From assembly GCA_021234155.1 (NCBI GenBank), contig JAJEKV010000011.1:8415132-8479131 (forward strand): 64,000 nt of DNA. Reading direction: 5' to 3'. Positions 11,985 to 25,456 of the stretch are shown here, in pieces. This stretch comes from Isoetes taiwanensis (taxonomy: Eukaryota > Streptophyta > Lycopodiopsida > Isoetales > Isoetaceae). Made by a program: the position numbers and the translations under genes. Under the pieces are notes generated by a model. The model worked only from the letters and a program-made list of their open reading frames with translations, made no database searches and had not been told where the DNA came from. How positions within the stretch are numbered: position 1 is the stretch's first letter; each line of letters starts with the position of its first letter.

Positions 11985-14900
11985 TCAAGTTTTCTTGCAA
12001 TTTAACTCTTCTGCCAATTTTATGAACCTGTTATAGTTCAGACCCTTTGTGAAGATGTCTGCTAACTGTCTTTCTGAATTGATATACTCAAGTTCTATCA
12101 CACCTCTGTTAATCATTTCTCTGATAAAATGCATTTCCATTTCTATATGTTTTGTTCTTTCATGCATAACTGGATCCTTGGTTGTAGCTATACAACTTTG
12201 ATTGTCGCAGAATAAAATTGTACCTTTCTTTTGCATGATCCCCAACTCATTCAAGAATCTCCTGCTCCAAATTATCTCCTTAGTCCCCTTTGGTTGTGGC
12301 AACATACTCGGATTCTGGCTGTAGATAATGCTATGGATATTTGCTTCTTTGTTCTCGGTGTGTATCCGGAGGTCGACTTCCTCTCGCCTAAATCTCCACA
12401 CTAGTGCAGATCTCAAGATAAGCTTTTAACTCCAAGTCATCTCCACAATACATAATCCCTGTTGTTTTGTCCTCTTTAGAAACCTTAGTACCTTCTTTCT
12501 TTGCCCAAACCAATGTTGTTTTCCTGGATTACTATTGTATCTGCTTAAAACATTCACAATAAATGTTATGTCAGGTCTGGTATTATTAGCAATGTGCAAT
12601 AAAATTCCAACCAACTGCCTATATGGTATCTTTGTCATTTCTTCTCTTTCTTTGTCAGTCTTGGGTCCCTTTTTACTTGTATTCCCAAAAAATTTGAATA
12701 ACCCCAAATGTCATTTTGTATTTTTCTTTGAGTATCTCCTTGCATTGTTTGAGTATATCCATGCCATTGGCTGCCAGCACACAATCATCGGCCATTATGC
12801 AATAATCCTTTCCCCTTTTAAGAACATAGACATTTCCATCATTTTCTAATTTTGTCCTGTTCCTTTAGATATTTATCAATACATCTATACCATTGCCTGG
12901 GGGCTTGTTTTAGCCCATAAACAACCCTTTCAATCTCCAGACTTTTGTTTTTCCATGTTCATGTCCTTGTGTTTGCTTCATGTGTACTTCCTCTTCTAAT
13001 TTTGCATTCAAGAAGGCTGTGCATACATCCATATGATGTAACTCCATATTCAATGCATTTGCCATAGCAATTATCATCCTAATATTGGACATTTTTACCA
13101 TTGGAGAATATATTTCTTCAAAATCTACACCCTTTTTTGTCAATATCCCTAGGCCACCAATCTAGCCTTGTACTTTGGGCTTCTATCAGCATTTTGTTTA
13201 AGTCTGAATATCCATTTATTCCCAATTGCTTGCTTTCCCTTTGGCATATCTGTGATTTCATAGGTTGAGGTCCTTTCAAACGACTCCTTCTCTTCATTCA
13301 TGGCCTCTTTTTATTTCTCACTTTCAAAACCATTTATTGCATCTTCAAAAGTCTCAGGTACCCCTGCTTATACTATCATTAAAGCTTCTGGTACATTTTC
13401 AGACTATCTCTCTATTCTGCCACTTTTACCATTTTCTTTTCTTCCATATAAATCTGTGTTAAACCTTGCTTCTTCCTTAAGCCTCTGTCCTTCATTTCTC
13501 TTCTTCCTCTCTTTCCCGCCTAGTTCTAAACTTTGTTCTCCATTGTCTTGTACTACCAGCTGTTCCCCCCAGACGACCCCGTTCTTCCTCTTCCTTCCTA
13601 AGCCGCTCCTTAACTGCTTCTGTTACTTCCCTCGCCCTCTGGTCTGCTTCATCCTGCATCCGTTTCCTAATTTGCTCCTGTTCCACTTGTTGTGCAGTAA
13701 TTTTGTTTGCTTGCATATCAACAATGCTTGTTCTGCTTTATCCATGACAGTCCTTTCATCTTCCTCATCTTCATCCATGTTTGCATCTTCCTTTAGTTTT
13801 TCAGTTTTATTTTCTACAGTCTCCTTTTGAACTTGATCAACTGAAGCTGTGTCATCATATTCCTTTGTTATTTCACTGCTTATCTTGGGTTTATACAATT
13901 GATTTTCCACAAAAGTGACATCTCTACTCATCAAAATATTTCTTTTTTCAGGATTATACATTCTGTATCCCTTTATTCATCATATTCCACTAAGAAACTT
14001 ATAGTTGATCTATTGTCTAATTTTTGCCTCAATTCTTCAGGAACATGAGTATATCCCAAACGTCCATATGCCCTATATTTCTCATAACTTGGTTCTTTAC
14101 CTGACCACACTTGCTCAGGTGTTTTTCCATTTATGCTTTTTGATGGCTTCCTCCCAGAGAAAATTGGGTAGACCAACAAGCTTAAGCATTGATCTAGTTG
14201 CATTTAAAATTGTTTTGTTCATTCTTTCTGATACTCCATTCTGTTGAGGTGTATAACTACATGTGTATTGTCTTTTAATTCCCTTATCTATGCAATAACT
14301 TGCAAATTTAGATGACATGTACTCATCTTCTCGGTCAGATATGACGCATTTGATTTTCTTCCATGTTGTGCACTCCATGTTCTGCTGCAAATCTTTTGAA
14401 GGCTTCAAAGGCTAAGTTCTTTGTTTTGAGGCAGTAGAATCTTGTTTTCCTGCTAAGATCATCTACAAAAGTTATAAAATAACGTTTTCCAGAAATCCCT
14501 ATGACATTTAGTGGTCCACAAATGTCAGTATGAATCAATTCTAGAGTTTCTTTTGTTTTTCTTTTTACCTTTGAGAAGGGCAGTCTGCTAAGTTTACCTA
14601 GCATGCAACTGTTGCAAACAAAGTCATTTATTTTGCTATCTGATGAAGTCAACCAGCCTTGTTTAATCATCATTTCTATATTCTTCACATTTGTATGCCC
14701 AAGTCTCTCATGCCACAGTTCAATGTTTGGATTGTTGCTGAGTTTATAGTTGCATAACAGTTGTTGATGCCAAATAGATTTCCAACTCGTCTTCCTAAAA
14801 ATTTCAATTCATTTCCTTCAAAAATCTTACAATGCATTTGTTCAAATACAACTTTAAACCCCATGTCAACCAACTGAGCAATAGATATCAAGTTTTTGAC

Positions 14901-15118
14901 TAGGCTAGGAACACAAAGTACATTCTGCAGATTTACTCTTCTTTCTTTCAAATCAAATAACTCTAATACTCCTACATCTTCAACTTTTTGTAAATTTCCA
15001 TTTCTTACTTGGATGTGTCCTCATCGATTTCCACTGCATTCTTTCAAGATTTTGGTTGAGCATGCAATGGTTTTCTTAGCTCCACTATCTAAAATTAAAA
15101 GACCATCACCATTAGATG
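11985..15118 (-). pseudogene. Ty1/copia pol polyprotein, decayed, gag missing
   Basis: In minus-strand order: an aspartic protease fragment (LLILDSGAKK) at about 15100; the GAG-pre-integrase segment (NVLCVPSLVKNLISI); integrase with the zinc finger (FVCNSCMLGKLSRLPF), HTDICGPL, ISDREDEY and PQQNGVSERMN, giving the catalytic D, D and E; a charged linker; reverse transcriptase (FEEIYSPMVKMSNIRMI, HHMDVCTAFLNAKLEEEV) with an MADD version of the YVDD box near 12780; and RNase H (FCDNQSCIATTKDPVMHERT, ADIFTKGL) to 11985. The order PR-IN-RT-RH defines Ty1/copia. Several frameshifts and stops break it. The right LTR abuts the protease directly, so primer-binding site and gag are deleted. Confidence 0.9.
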
Positions 15119-15120
15119 GA

Positions 15121-15574
15121 CTTAAACTATACATCTTAGACTATACAAATAGAATCAGTCCTGGCCTCTTTGCCGGACCGACCTCCATTCTTACAGAGTT
15201 TGTCGAGGTCTCATTAGACCGAAATATTCAAATACAAAAATGGCTCCAATTCATTGGGCCGACCTATTTCCAATGAATAATTTCTATAAATGTCTGTTCA
15301 ATGGTTTTTCAAATAAAAAACCATGCTTCTAAATACATATTTACATCACATGAGCACTATCAGGTTTCTATGCCCATATGTCCGATTTTAGCATGAATTA
15401 TTAAAATTTTAACTATAAAAACAACTCTGCATATTGTCCAACCAATTTCTCTGCTTCTTTCTAGACAACTTTCTTAGTTTTTACACTTGCTGCATATGCA
15501 CTTCAGAAGCTTTTATACTGCAAGATTATGATATGAACATTTTTCTGAATAAGTTGCTTCACACATTTCTTACA
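15121..15574 (-). repeat. Ty1/copia 5' LTR, 3' end trimmed
   Basis: Matches 11506-11963 over about 455 bp. On the minus strand it starts TGTAAGAAAT but lacks the last six bases of the LTR. It runs straight into protease coding sequence, so the deletion of leader and gag removed the LTR tip too. I see no clear 5-bp target duplication around the pair. Confidence 0.8.
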
Positions 15575-15576
15575 AT

Positions 15577-16235
15577 TCAGGTATGTCTGTGAATTTCGAT
15601 AAACAAAAATAATAATATTTGGATCCAAGAAGAAGATGAATTTTCATTTCAATAGAGAGGTTATTGAACAGATTCATAGTTATAAGTACTTAGGTCTTGA
15701 AATCATAGATAATTACAGATGGAACATGGCAATTGATAAACGAGCAATCGGAGGTTGAAAATCACTTTTTGCAATGCAAGTAACATGCACGCAGATTCAA
15801 CTTGGGACTGGCAAATGAGGCTTCATTTATATCGTGTGTTAGTGCAGTCTGTCATATTATATAGATGTCAAGTGCAGACACCTAGTTTGGCAGGAAAGAA
15901 ATGGAATATTATTGAATCTGGCCAGAAGCTTTTTTTGATTGATGAGTTAGGTGTGAAAATCCAAACATCATATGCAATGATATTAGTTGAAACAGGTATG
16001 TTACCTCTTAAAGTGAAAGCATTATATCAGTTTCTAATATACTTTTTTCAGAGTAAGGGCGATGTCACATAATAGATTGCCTTATAAAGCTATACAAGGT
16101 AATGCAGAAAAGGGATGCAGAAGGACAAACTTTGATGAGAAGATGGGGCATTGAAATTGAAATTTCCAGAGCAGTCATTACCAGTGCGGGATCATTAGAG
16201 AATATTTGGGATCATTTAGAGGCTTTGTAAGAGTA
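15577..16235 (+). mobile_element. LINE remnant B, right part (thumb and C-terminus)
   Basis: Plus-strand fragments resemble the region after the reverse transcriptase: GSKKK, IHSYKYLGLEI, then WQMRLHLYRVLVQSVILY, KKWNIIESGQKLFLIDELGV and MLVETGMLPL-like sequence. The same segment is seen in remnant D (KWQEIEAIQKTWLHMALKV). It continues remnant B after the copia insertion. Frameshifts are present and no tail repeat is visible at its right end. Confidence 0.6.
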
Positions 16236-16559
16236 TTTTTGGGGCTGCCGCGTAGGATCCCAAACCTACTTTTCCCCTTCCCTCCATACCTAACTTTCAC
16301 TCTCCCAATCCTAAAGTTTTGCAATCATTATTTCCTAATGACCATAAAATTTGATGATTACATCTAAGATTTTCCCTTTCCCACCATCGAGCTTGCTCGT
16401 GCCATCAAGTTTGCTATTGTGCTATCGCGCCAAAGCATCGTTTGAATTCGAATTATGGCGGATTCTTGCCAGCAAATAGAGTGAAAGTTTTCAATTTCGC
16501 TCTGTTGTTGGCAAGAATCTCCTAATTCTAAGCTCGACTCCAGTACTTGGTCTTTTGCA

Positions 16560-18960
16560 ATCTCAATGGCAAAGGTATTTGGTTTCCAAATTCTCATTGC
16601 ATTCTTTTGAGTGTTCTTGTTTCTGATACTTCTGTTTCAAAATTAAACTAATTTCAAAGGTCAATTTAGAGTGCAAGTGCCAAAAGGATGTCCGCCTTAC
16701 GAAAATAAGTTCACTTGGAAGCAACCAATAGATGAAGATGTATTGCGAGCTTCTAGAGCCATGAATATAGATCTCTGGGCTAAAGGGCAACTGTATCCTT
16801 GTGATCCTTTCCCTCGAGCCCATCCAAACTTCCACTCTGCATCCGGTCTTATTGAATTTGCTTGCAAAGGGTCGCAAAGGGTTCTGTGATTCTTGTAATA
16901 ATTTGGTTAATGGTAATACTGATCCACATTTGCTGGCTATGTATGACTACTTGTATGGATTCAATTGCAAAGTTTTATCAGATGTTAATCAGCTCCAACA
17001 GGCGAACTACTTGTTGTCTCAACAATGCCTCAAGCTCAATGAATTGGAGGTAGAAAATAAAAAATTGGTGACGGAGATGAAGTCACTGCATCAAGGAATG
17101 AAGAGGGTTGCGCAAGAAAATGATTCCCTCTACAAGCGAGTCAAAAGAATGAAAACAACTCCACTGGAGTTCAGGGAAAGGGCAAGAAACTTGAAGCCCA
17201 TAAATATATTAGCCCTTGGGGGTGGAGGGTCAAAAAAAAGGATCATGGCTATTAAAAAGCTTATAGATCCAAACCTTGCACAAGAAAATAAGAGAAAACC
17301 TGCTAATATTGCCTGTTTGTGAAAGAAATTATATAGTTAGTAAAGATGATGTATTAAGAATGTTAAAGCTTCTGGTAGCATTCCACTTAGGAAAGCTGTA
17401 GTACACCAAGTGCTGCAGGGATTGGGGAACGATCAAACCTCAGAATCAATGCAAGAACTGTGTGACAATGTCAAAATAAGTAGACAGGCTTATATTGCTT
17501 TGTTCAGATGCCTGCAGGATGGCCTTTAAACAACAAGGCATCACCAAAGCTATTTTACTACCAAGGATAACTAGTGTAAGGGCTTGTAGATCATCGAGAA
17601 ATAGACAAGTGCAAGAGCTTCTTGGTGACATGTATCAGCTGATCAGCAATGTCAATTTGGATACATTGCCATCTTATACCAAAGGTAAGGAGAAGTCAAA
17701 GTTTGGTGATACTTTCTGTCTTAATGAAAATAACAATTGCTGGATAGACTTAAGTAGAATGCTTAAGCTTCTGGTTCGATTCTATGACATGAAGGTAGAA
17801 GAGTGCGCTGGTAAACTAAGAATTGTTTTGAAGTTGGATAAAATGGAATTGGTGAAAGGTGAGAAGTACGAGAGGGTTTCACTGAGTCTAATGAACCGAG
17901 CTTTGGTGAATACAGGGAATGAAGAGTCAAACCAAGACAGTAAGTTTTCCATCCAGTTTGAAGATCACATTTGGTGGGTTGGTTTATTTCAGGTACCAGC
18001 TTGCAATTTTTGGATATGGTGAGTACAAGATTGAATGGCATCTTGCTATAGATTTGAAGACAATAAAATGTATGTACCGAATGAAGCGTAGTGCTAGTAA
18101 GACTACTCATGCTTGTCCTTACTGTCTCTATGCGAGAAAAGATTCAGATGGGTTGGGCAAAAGTACCCTAGACTGTGCCCAAGATGAGCCACCAAATAGA
18201 GAAGAGAAGGACGCGACTTTGATACCAATTCTGCCAATTCCCTTAAAAAGAATACACATATGCACCTTCCATGCTTTCTTGAGAATCATAGACGAGATGG
18301 TTTACATCAGTATCCTGTTTGCTTGGAATAAATCACCTTAAATCTCTAGGGAAGCTGCCATACATGAGGTTGAAAAGGTGCTATCTAATATGGGACTTCA
18401 TGGCGGGCACTACAAAATACTTCAAGATCCAAAAGCAAAGTTCCCCTGAAACCCAGTATGGATGGTCCAAAGGCCAAGAGGTTTTTGCCTTCCGCGAAAA
18501 AGAACTCATCTGGTGTTTGAGAATCTTACAAGGATCTTATGGCAGTTAAGGATGATCAAAATGGTCGTGGTAGATCATGCCTGAAGAAACTCAAGGCATG
18601 GCAGATCTATGTTGGTGAAGGAAATGCAGAAAAAGGTAGTGCAGGAAAATGATGTTGCCAAATTCTAGGAGGGTGTCACAAACTTCACTAAGCCTTTCCT
18701 AACAACATAGGATGAAGCCAATTTGACATACTATGTTCATGTTTTGTTCGCACACATCGTGTAGTTTGTCAAGGAATATGGAAGCCTGGGAATTTGGAAT
18801 ACACAGAGAATGGAGAAGTCCCATAAGCGAGCAAAGAAGGCATTCTTCCGCTTCACTCTACACAGATGTTCAATTGGGAGTTCCTTACAGCAGATATGTC
18901 AATGGTTTTACAAGAGGTTCGTGTCCAAAGGGACAAGAAATCACAAAACTAGAGTGAGTC
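16560..18960 (+). pseudogene. Transposase-like gene, copy 1 (family also at 59.5-61.5 kb)
   Basis: Plus-strand frames run, with shifts, through an N-terminal segment (PKGCPPYENKFTW), a C-x2-C stretch (FCDSCNN), a coiled coil (LEVENKKLVTEMKSLHQGM), a Gly-rich basic box (GGGGSKKRIMAIKKL), SMQELCDNVKISRQAYIALF, then the probable catalytic region: VLKLDKMELVKGEKYERV, EWHLAIDLKTIKCMY, THACPYCLYAR, HICTFHAFLRIIDEMVYIS and MEKSHKRAKKAFFRF. Every block recurs in order in the minus-strand copy. D (KLD), D (DLK) and E (MEKS) could be a DDE triad; that is inference. Uncharacterised metazoan and moss proteins I recall share the CxxC and LHxFLRIxD pattern. It is non-functional: at least four frame breaks. 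Confidence 0.6.
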
Positions 18961-18989
18961 AATGCTTGCTAAGTTGTTCAGACAAAAAG

Positions 18990-19063
18990 CCCGGTGGGTG
19001 GGTGGGTGGGTGGGGAGGGAGGGAGGGGAAGGAGGAGGGAGGGAGGGGGAGGGAGGGAGGAGA
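18990..19063. repeat. GGGT/GGGA purine-rich simple repeat
   Basis: GGTGGGTGGGTGGGTGGG followed by GGAGGGAGGG-type units. It adjoins the 3' tail of LINE remnant C (GAAAT units at 19064-19080), so the tail may have landed in, or expanded beside, this tract. The G-runs could form a G-quadruplex. Confidence 0.8.
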
Positions 19064-19545
19064 TGAAATGAAATGAAATGTATATAAATATCGTCGCCTT
19101 GAGGCCACCAAGCCTATGAGACGTTCAATGAATACAATCAACATTGTAGAAAATATCTTCTAATGCATCTTCAGATAGAAATGCATTAGTTCCCTCCCAC
19201 TCATCCTCAGTTCTCTCTTTACAATTAGATAATTTCAATAAATGATCTCGATGCTCAAGCACGTCTATAATAAATTGTGCTATCTTAGTGCGTGGTAGAT
19301 AAAAAAAGTCCCTCAAATTATCACAAGTGAATTGATACTTACCCCTAAGATATGTATACGCTGAACAACTTAAAAGCGTATGTGCTTCATCTTCAACGGC
19401 ATTCACATCACACAACTTACATACTCTTAAGACATGTGGAATGTGATTCCAACGCCCTACTTCCACGCCCAGCCTATGTGAACTAAGTCTAATTTTGCTG
19501 ATTGCATGCCTGGACTTAACTGAAATCCCCATCTCGAGATATTTC
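19064..19545 (-). mobile_element. LINE remnant C: C-terminal zinc-knuckle region and 3' tail
   Basis: The minus-strand frame at 19532-19125 reads LSSHRLGVEVGRWNHIP, then VCKLCDVNAVEDEAHTLLSC. This C-x2-C ... H-x4-C motif is typical of the C-terminus of LINE ORF2. It ends with GGTGGCCTCAAGGCGACGATA and ATTTC tail units. The copy is 5'-truncated. This 136-codon frame is one of the best preserved LINE fragments here. Confidence 0.75.
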
Positions 19546-19555
19546 GGTGATTGCA

Positions 19556-20601
<1,046 letters not shown>

Positions 20602-22400
20602 ATGTTGGAGCCCGTGTGGCATGTTGGAGTCCATGTGGCATGTTTGAGCCACCTTGGCATGTTGGAGCCTAGGTGGCATGTTGGAGCCCACATGACATGT
20701 TTTTGCTACATTGGCATGTTTGAGCCACCTTGTCATGTTAGAGCCTAGGTGGCATGTTTGAGCCACCTTGGCATGTTGGAGCCTAGGTGGCATGTTGGAG
20801 CCCACATGGCATGTTTGAGCCACCTTGGCATGTTTGAGCATAGGTGGCATGTTTGAGCCACCTTTTGGAGCCTAGGTGGCATGTTGGACAAGTGGCATGT
20901 TTGAGCCACCTTGGCATGTTTGAGCCACCTTGTCATGTTGGAGCCTAGGTGGCATGTTTGAGCCACCTTGGCATGTTGGAGCCTAGGTGCCATGTTGGAG
21001 TCCACGTGGCATGTTTGAGCCCACGTGGTATGTTTGAGCCTAGGTGGCATGTTAGAGCCACGGTGGCATGTTGGAGCCTAGGTGGCATGTTGTGAGCCAC
21101 CTTGGCATGTTGGAGCCTAGGTGGCATGTTAGAGCGTAGGTGGCATGTTAGAGCCACGGTGGCATGTTGGAGCCTAGGTGGCATGTTTGAGCCACCTTGG
21201 CATGTTTTAGCCTAGGTGGCATGTAGGTGGCATGTTTGAGCCACCTTGGCATGTTGGAGCCTAGATGGCATGTTGGAGCCCACATGGCATGTTTGAGCTA
21301 CCTTGGCATGTTAGTGCCTAGGTGGTATGTTTGAGCCACATTGGCATTTTTGAGCCTAGGTGGCATTTTAGAGCCTAGGTGGCATTTTAGAGCCTAGGTG
21401 GCATGTTTGAGCCACCTTGGCATATTTGGAACCCGTGGCATGTTTGAGCCCATGTGGCATGTTTGAGCCACCTTGGCATGTTGGAGCCTAGGTGGCATGT
21501 TGGATCGTGGCATGTTTGAGCCACCTTGGCATGTTTGAGCCACCTTGTCATGTTGGAGCCTAGGTGGCATGTTTGAGCCAACTTGGCATGTTTAGGACCC
21601 TACGTGGCATGTTTGAGCCTAGGTGGCATGTTAGAGCCACGATGGCATGTTGGAGCCTAGGTGGCATGTTGTGAGCCACCTTGGCATGTTGCGACCCGCG
21701 TGGCATGTTTGAGCCCTAGGTGGCATGTTTGAGCCTAGGTGGCATGTTAGAGCCCGCGATGGCATGTTGGAGCCCTAGGTGGCATGGTGGGAGCCGGTGG
21801 CATGTTAGAGGGGTAGGTGGCATGTTAGAGCCCGCGGTGGCATGTTGGAGCCTAGGTGGCATGTTTGAGCCACCTTGGCATGTTTGAGCCCTAGGTGGCA
21901 TGTTGTGAGCCACCTTAGCGTATTGGAGCCTAGGTGGCATGTTGTGAGCCACCTTGGCATGTTGGAGCCTAGGTGGCATGGTGGAGCCCACGTGGCATGT
22001 TTGAGACACCTTGGCATGTTTGAGCCTAGGTGGCATGTTGGTGCCTAAGTGGCATGCTTGAGCCACCTTGGCAGGTGGCATGTTGGAGCCCACATGGCAT
22101 GTTTGAGCTACCTTGGCATGTTAGGGCCTAGGTGGTATGTTTGAGCCACATTGGCATATTTGAGCCTAGGTGGCATGTGTGAGCCACCTTGGCATGTTTG
22201 AGACCACGTGGCATGTTTGAGCCCATGTGGCATGTTTGAGCCACCTTGGCATGTTGGAGCCTAGGTGGCATGTTGGATACGTGGCATGTTTGAGCCACCT
22301 TGGCATGTTTGAGCCACCTTGTCATGTTGGAGCCTAGGTGGCATATTTGAGCCACCTTGGCATGTTGGAGCCTAAGTGAGCCTGCATGGCATGTTTGAGC
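20602..22400. repeat. Minisatellite of about 20-bp monomers, 1.8 kb
   Basis: The array alternates units such as GGCATGTTTGAGCCACCTT and GGCATGTTGGAGCCTAGGT, so a 38-40-bp dimer is the higher-order unit. Variants carry ACATGG, ACGTGG or single-base changes, and some units are truncated. Complementary halves (GAGCCTAGGTGG and CCACCTTGG, CCACCTAGGC) allow local foldback. It starts immediately after the ATT tract. All frames crossing it are shadows. Confidence 0.95.
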
Positions 22401-24784
22401 CTTGTCAGGCCATACTGTTTTAGCAAGATCATTGTTTACCCTGTATATTTCAGATGCTCGATGGACAGATAGATGTTTGATCCCATTGAATACATGCCAA
22501 AAGAATGCCGAAGAGTCATTATGGGTCCCTTACCCTGCTAGAAGACAAAATTTCAACCATTTCTTTAGAAATGTTCTTATAAATTTATATGATCTGAATG
22601 TATAAATCTACCTCTACTACCATCATTGGCTTCAAACCTTGAATCCTCTATTTAAGAAATTATCAAATTAAAAAAGCATGCAAGAAATAGATAAAAGTTA
22701 CTCTACTACACCTTGCTAATATAAGAGAGTAGAATGATCCTCTTTTATGCATCGCCAAACTTGGTGGCTCATTGTCGATGCCTATTGAATTCGTTGTAAA
22801 CAGCTTCTTGGCATCGGCGCCAATTTAAAGAATGCATACAATTGAATTCATGATGAATAGCTTCCTGGCACTGCCAGCGCAAAATTTGGGGCTAAAAAAA
22901 GTCTTAAAGAACAATACTTACATATTAAAGGTGAACCTTGACCTGTCGTAGATTGGACGCCTAGCTCTTCTCTGCAATCACATTTGATAGAGCGATCATG
23001 CATCAACATTAAATGAGGATAAAACTATTAAGAAGGGGATCCTGGCTCTGTCAACTTTAAGCATATTACAAACAGTACTCCACATTTCATTTAAATTGAA
23101 ATATTTCTCTAGAGAATGTAAAGAGAACATAACACTTACTTTTAGATCAAGGGCACGAAGCTTTGCTTGTCAAAAGATATAATTTGCATGTCTATATGTT
23201 ATACTGCCATTAAATTTTCAATCTAAAGCATAGTATTGGAGAACCTTTACTGGGCAACCCAACATCAACATTTAGTAGGGACAGAAATATAAGATGGAGA
23301 AGTCCAGGGCCCGAGAGGGTAGTACTTGCACGATAAAAATTGTAGTAAACCTCGAAGGCGAGTGGGTACATCTTGATCCAAAAGCCCGACTCCCACGATA
23401 TATGCTAACCCATGCATAGAAATAACATATGAGATATGTACCCAACTCTATCAAGGCAAAGCACCAAATGAATTATCACCTTCAAAACCCCTAGAGAATT
23501 ATTACATGTGGTTTATCCGGTTAAAAACTATCGGGGGCAAAGCAGGCAAGCAATTATCACCTTCAAAACCCTAAGCGAAGTATTACATGTGGTTTATCCG
23601 GTTAAAAAAAAACACTTCTTAACCATTTGATTTTGCCAATGCTAGCATTAACATAAATCTCTATAAGAATCACATAAAATTCGTCATTGAGACCCTCAAC
23701 GTACATACTTCTTTGCGGGTTGTAGGTTGTTTACTGTGATCTAGCAAGTTGCATACTTCTATGCTACCACATATTCTCCCATTGTAAAAAACTCCAGCTC
23801 TAGATGCACTCCAGTGGCCAGTTGTTAAGTGACCTTGAAATGAATAGTGGTTTTACGCATGCGTGGAAGAAGCATAAATCAAATATCTACGTGCCTGGAT
23901 TGGGGCTTCCCGTCTGCATGAGCTATCTATCTTAAAGTTTCAAGGCCTTGGCCATGATGTATCTGTTAAAACCTTCCTACTGCCACATGCTATGATATCA
24001 ATGAACCTGCTGTATAAGAATAGACAAATATGAGATTGAAAAAATGTGGAGTTCAAATCATTTGCATTGAAAAAATCGAGTGGTCTCCTCCTTCTACTAT
24101 ATAATTGAAAGAAAAAGAACTAAAACCAACATTGGGTCCCAATATCATATCTCACGCCAATCAAAGCAGGATGTAAATTAATAGCATAAAGCGAAGGTTT
24201 ATGTACTCCCTAGCTCTTTCAAGCCTTTGCATCTCTGAAACATGTTTATAAGAGACCAAGAATACTAAGGAAAACTAAAGCTCAAATAAGCCCTAACTTA
24301 CAATTTGGAGCTTTAAATCCATCTTCATCTTGATTTGCATGTCTACTCACCATCGGTAAGTACCATATTTAAAGCAGAGCTGCTTACACAGCGTAAGCAC
24401 CTATAAGCACCACAGAATTTTTCCAACAATAATCTGGGCATCCACATGAAATGTTCTCGAAATCATACAGCAATCGTGGCATATGCATACAGAAGAAGAT
24501 TGGGAGGGGAAAATCAAAATCATAAGCAAAGAAGTCTTACTGATTTTTGGAAATCGGTTTTTTTTTTTCGATGAAATAGAAGCCAAATCACAGTTGAATA
24601 TTTCCATCCTTAGATCTGAGCAAAAGACATCCATAAATATGATGCAGTCAATGACGAAGATCTAGTAGCAAACAGAGAGAAAATAGAGATAGCTAAAGGA
24701 AATACAAAATTCTGGTTAGCAATCTGCCATATAATAATTATGATAAACATCTGTAAGTCTGTAGTAGATAGGAGATTACCTAAG
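22401..24784. other. AT-rich non-coding region with a 70-bp tandem duplication
   Basis: No reading frame here is convincing. A duplicated stretch at about 23463-23540 and 23541-23605 shares AATTATCACCTTCAAAACCC and ATTACATGTGGTTTATCCGG. Confidence 0.4.
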
Positions 24785-25150
24785 TATGGGCATCGGAATC
24801 CAGGAACAGAATGCCGGACCAATGAATTAATATCCTCCAGATTCTTGCTAGAATAACTGCAGCCTAACCCACCTATGCATTCAGTCATAGCGGCAAAGGA
24901 GAAGCAGACGACTTTGTTATTTGGCAAAATCATCCCTTCAATGATTTTTGGTTCATCGTGGCATATGCATGTCGGATTGGAAGGGCCGAAATCAGAAAGG
25001 GAAAAGTTTGAAACCCCAAATGAAGGCCAAGGAAATTTGTCCGATTTTTGGAAAATCGGAATTTTTTTCTGGCAGCCAAGAGGCTCGAAACCTTAGGAAA
25101 TCAAGTTAAATGAAAATTCGAAAAAAATCAAATTTAAACAATAGGATAGT
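24785..25150 (-). other. Possible 5' end of a minus-strand gene or gene fragment
   Basis: Read on the minus strand, a leader (25150-24935) is followed by ATG at 24933 and 50 codons (MILPNNKVVCFSFAAMTE...), then a plausible donor TTAG|GTAATC near 24783. The leader contains a roughly 120-base block also found at 36490-36620, with GGCTGCC, AAATTCC and ATTTTCCAAAAATCGG. Both could be first exons of duplicated genes or parts of a dispersed element. No downstream exon was recognised. Confidence 0.25.
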
Positions 25151-25456
25151 GTTGCTATCTTTGTTGTTTTCTATTTAGAATGGCTAATTAAGGGAAGGAA
25201 TAAGAATGCCTGGGGGGCTTGGATAGAGATGGAGTATCGTGAGTAAGCGGTGCAAATGCTAGAGATCTAAGGCGGGAATATATGAATAATGTCAATATTG
25301 TTGGAAATAACATGTAAAAAGAATAAATGTTTAATGCAGGACGCGATAGCTAAGATAAGTGTGGAAAGGCTTGTCCCTTGAGATGTGAATCCTATCAAAC
25401 TGGCAATTCTTACTTCAAATCGGCCTGTTCCAAGGAGATTGCAGTATGGTACCAAC

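Noticed and set aside
13300-13830. 176-codon plus-strand frame rich in Ser, Phe and Leu
   Set aside because: It is antisense to the charged linker of the copia polyprotein.
20745-22355. Minus-strand frames rich in MPPRLQHAKVAQTCHL units
   Set aside because: They are translations of the 20-bp minisatellite; the unit length drifts, so no frame is maintained.
20602-22400. CRISPR-like look of regularly spaced repeats
   Set aside because: The units are contiguous with no unique spacers and vary like a eukaryotic minisatellite.
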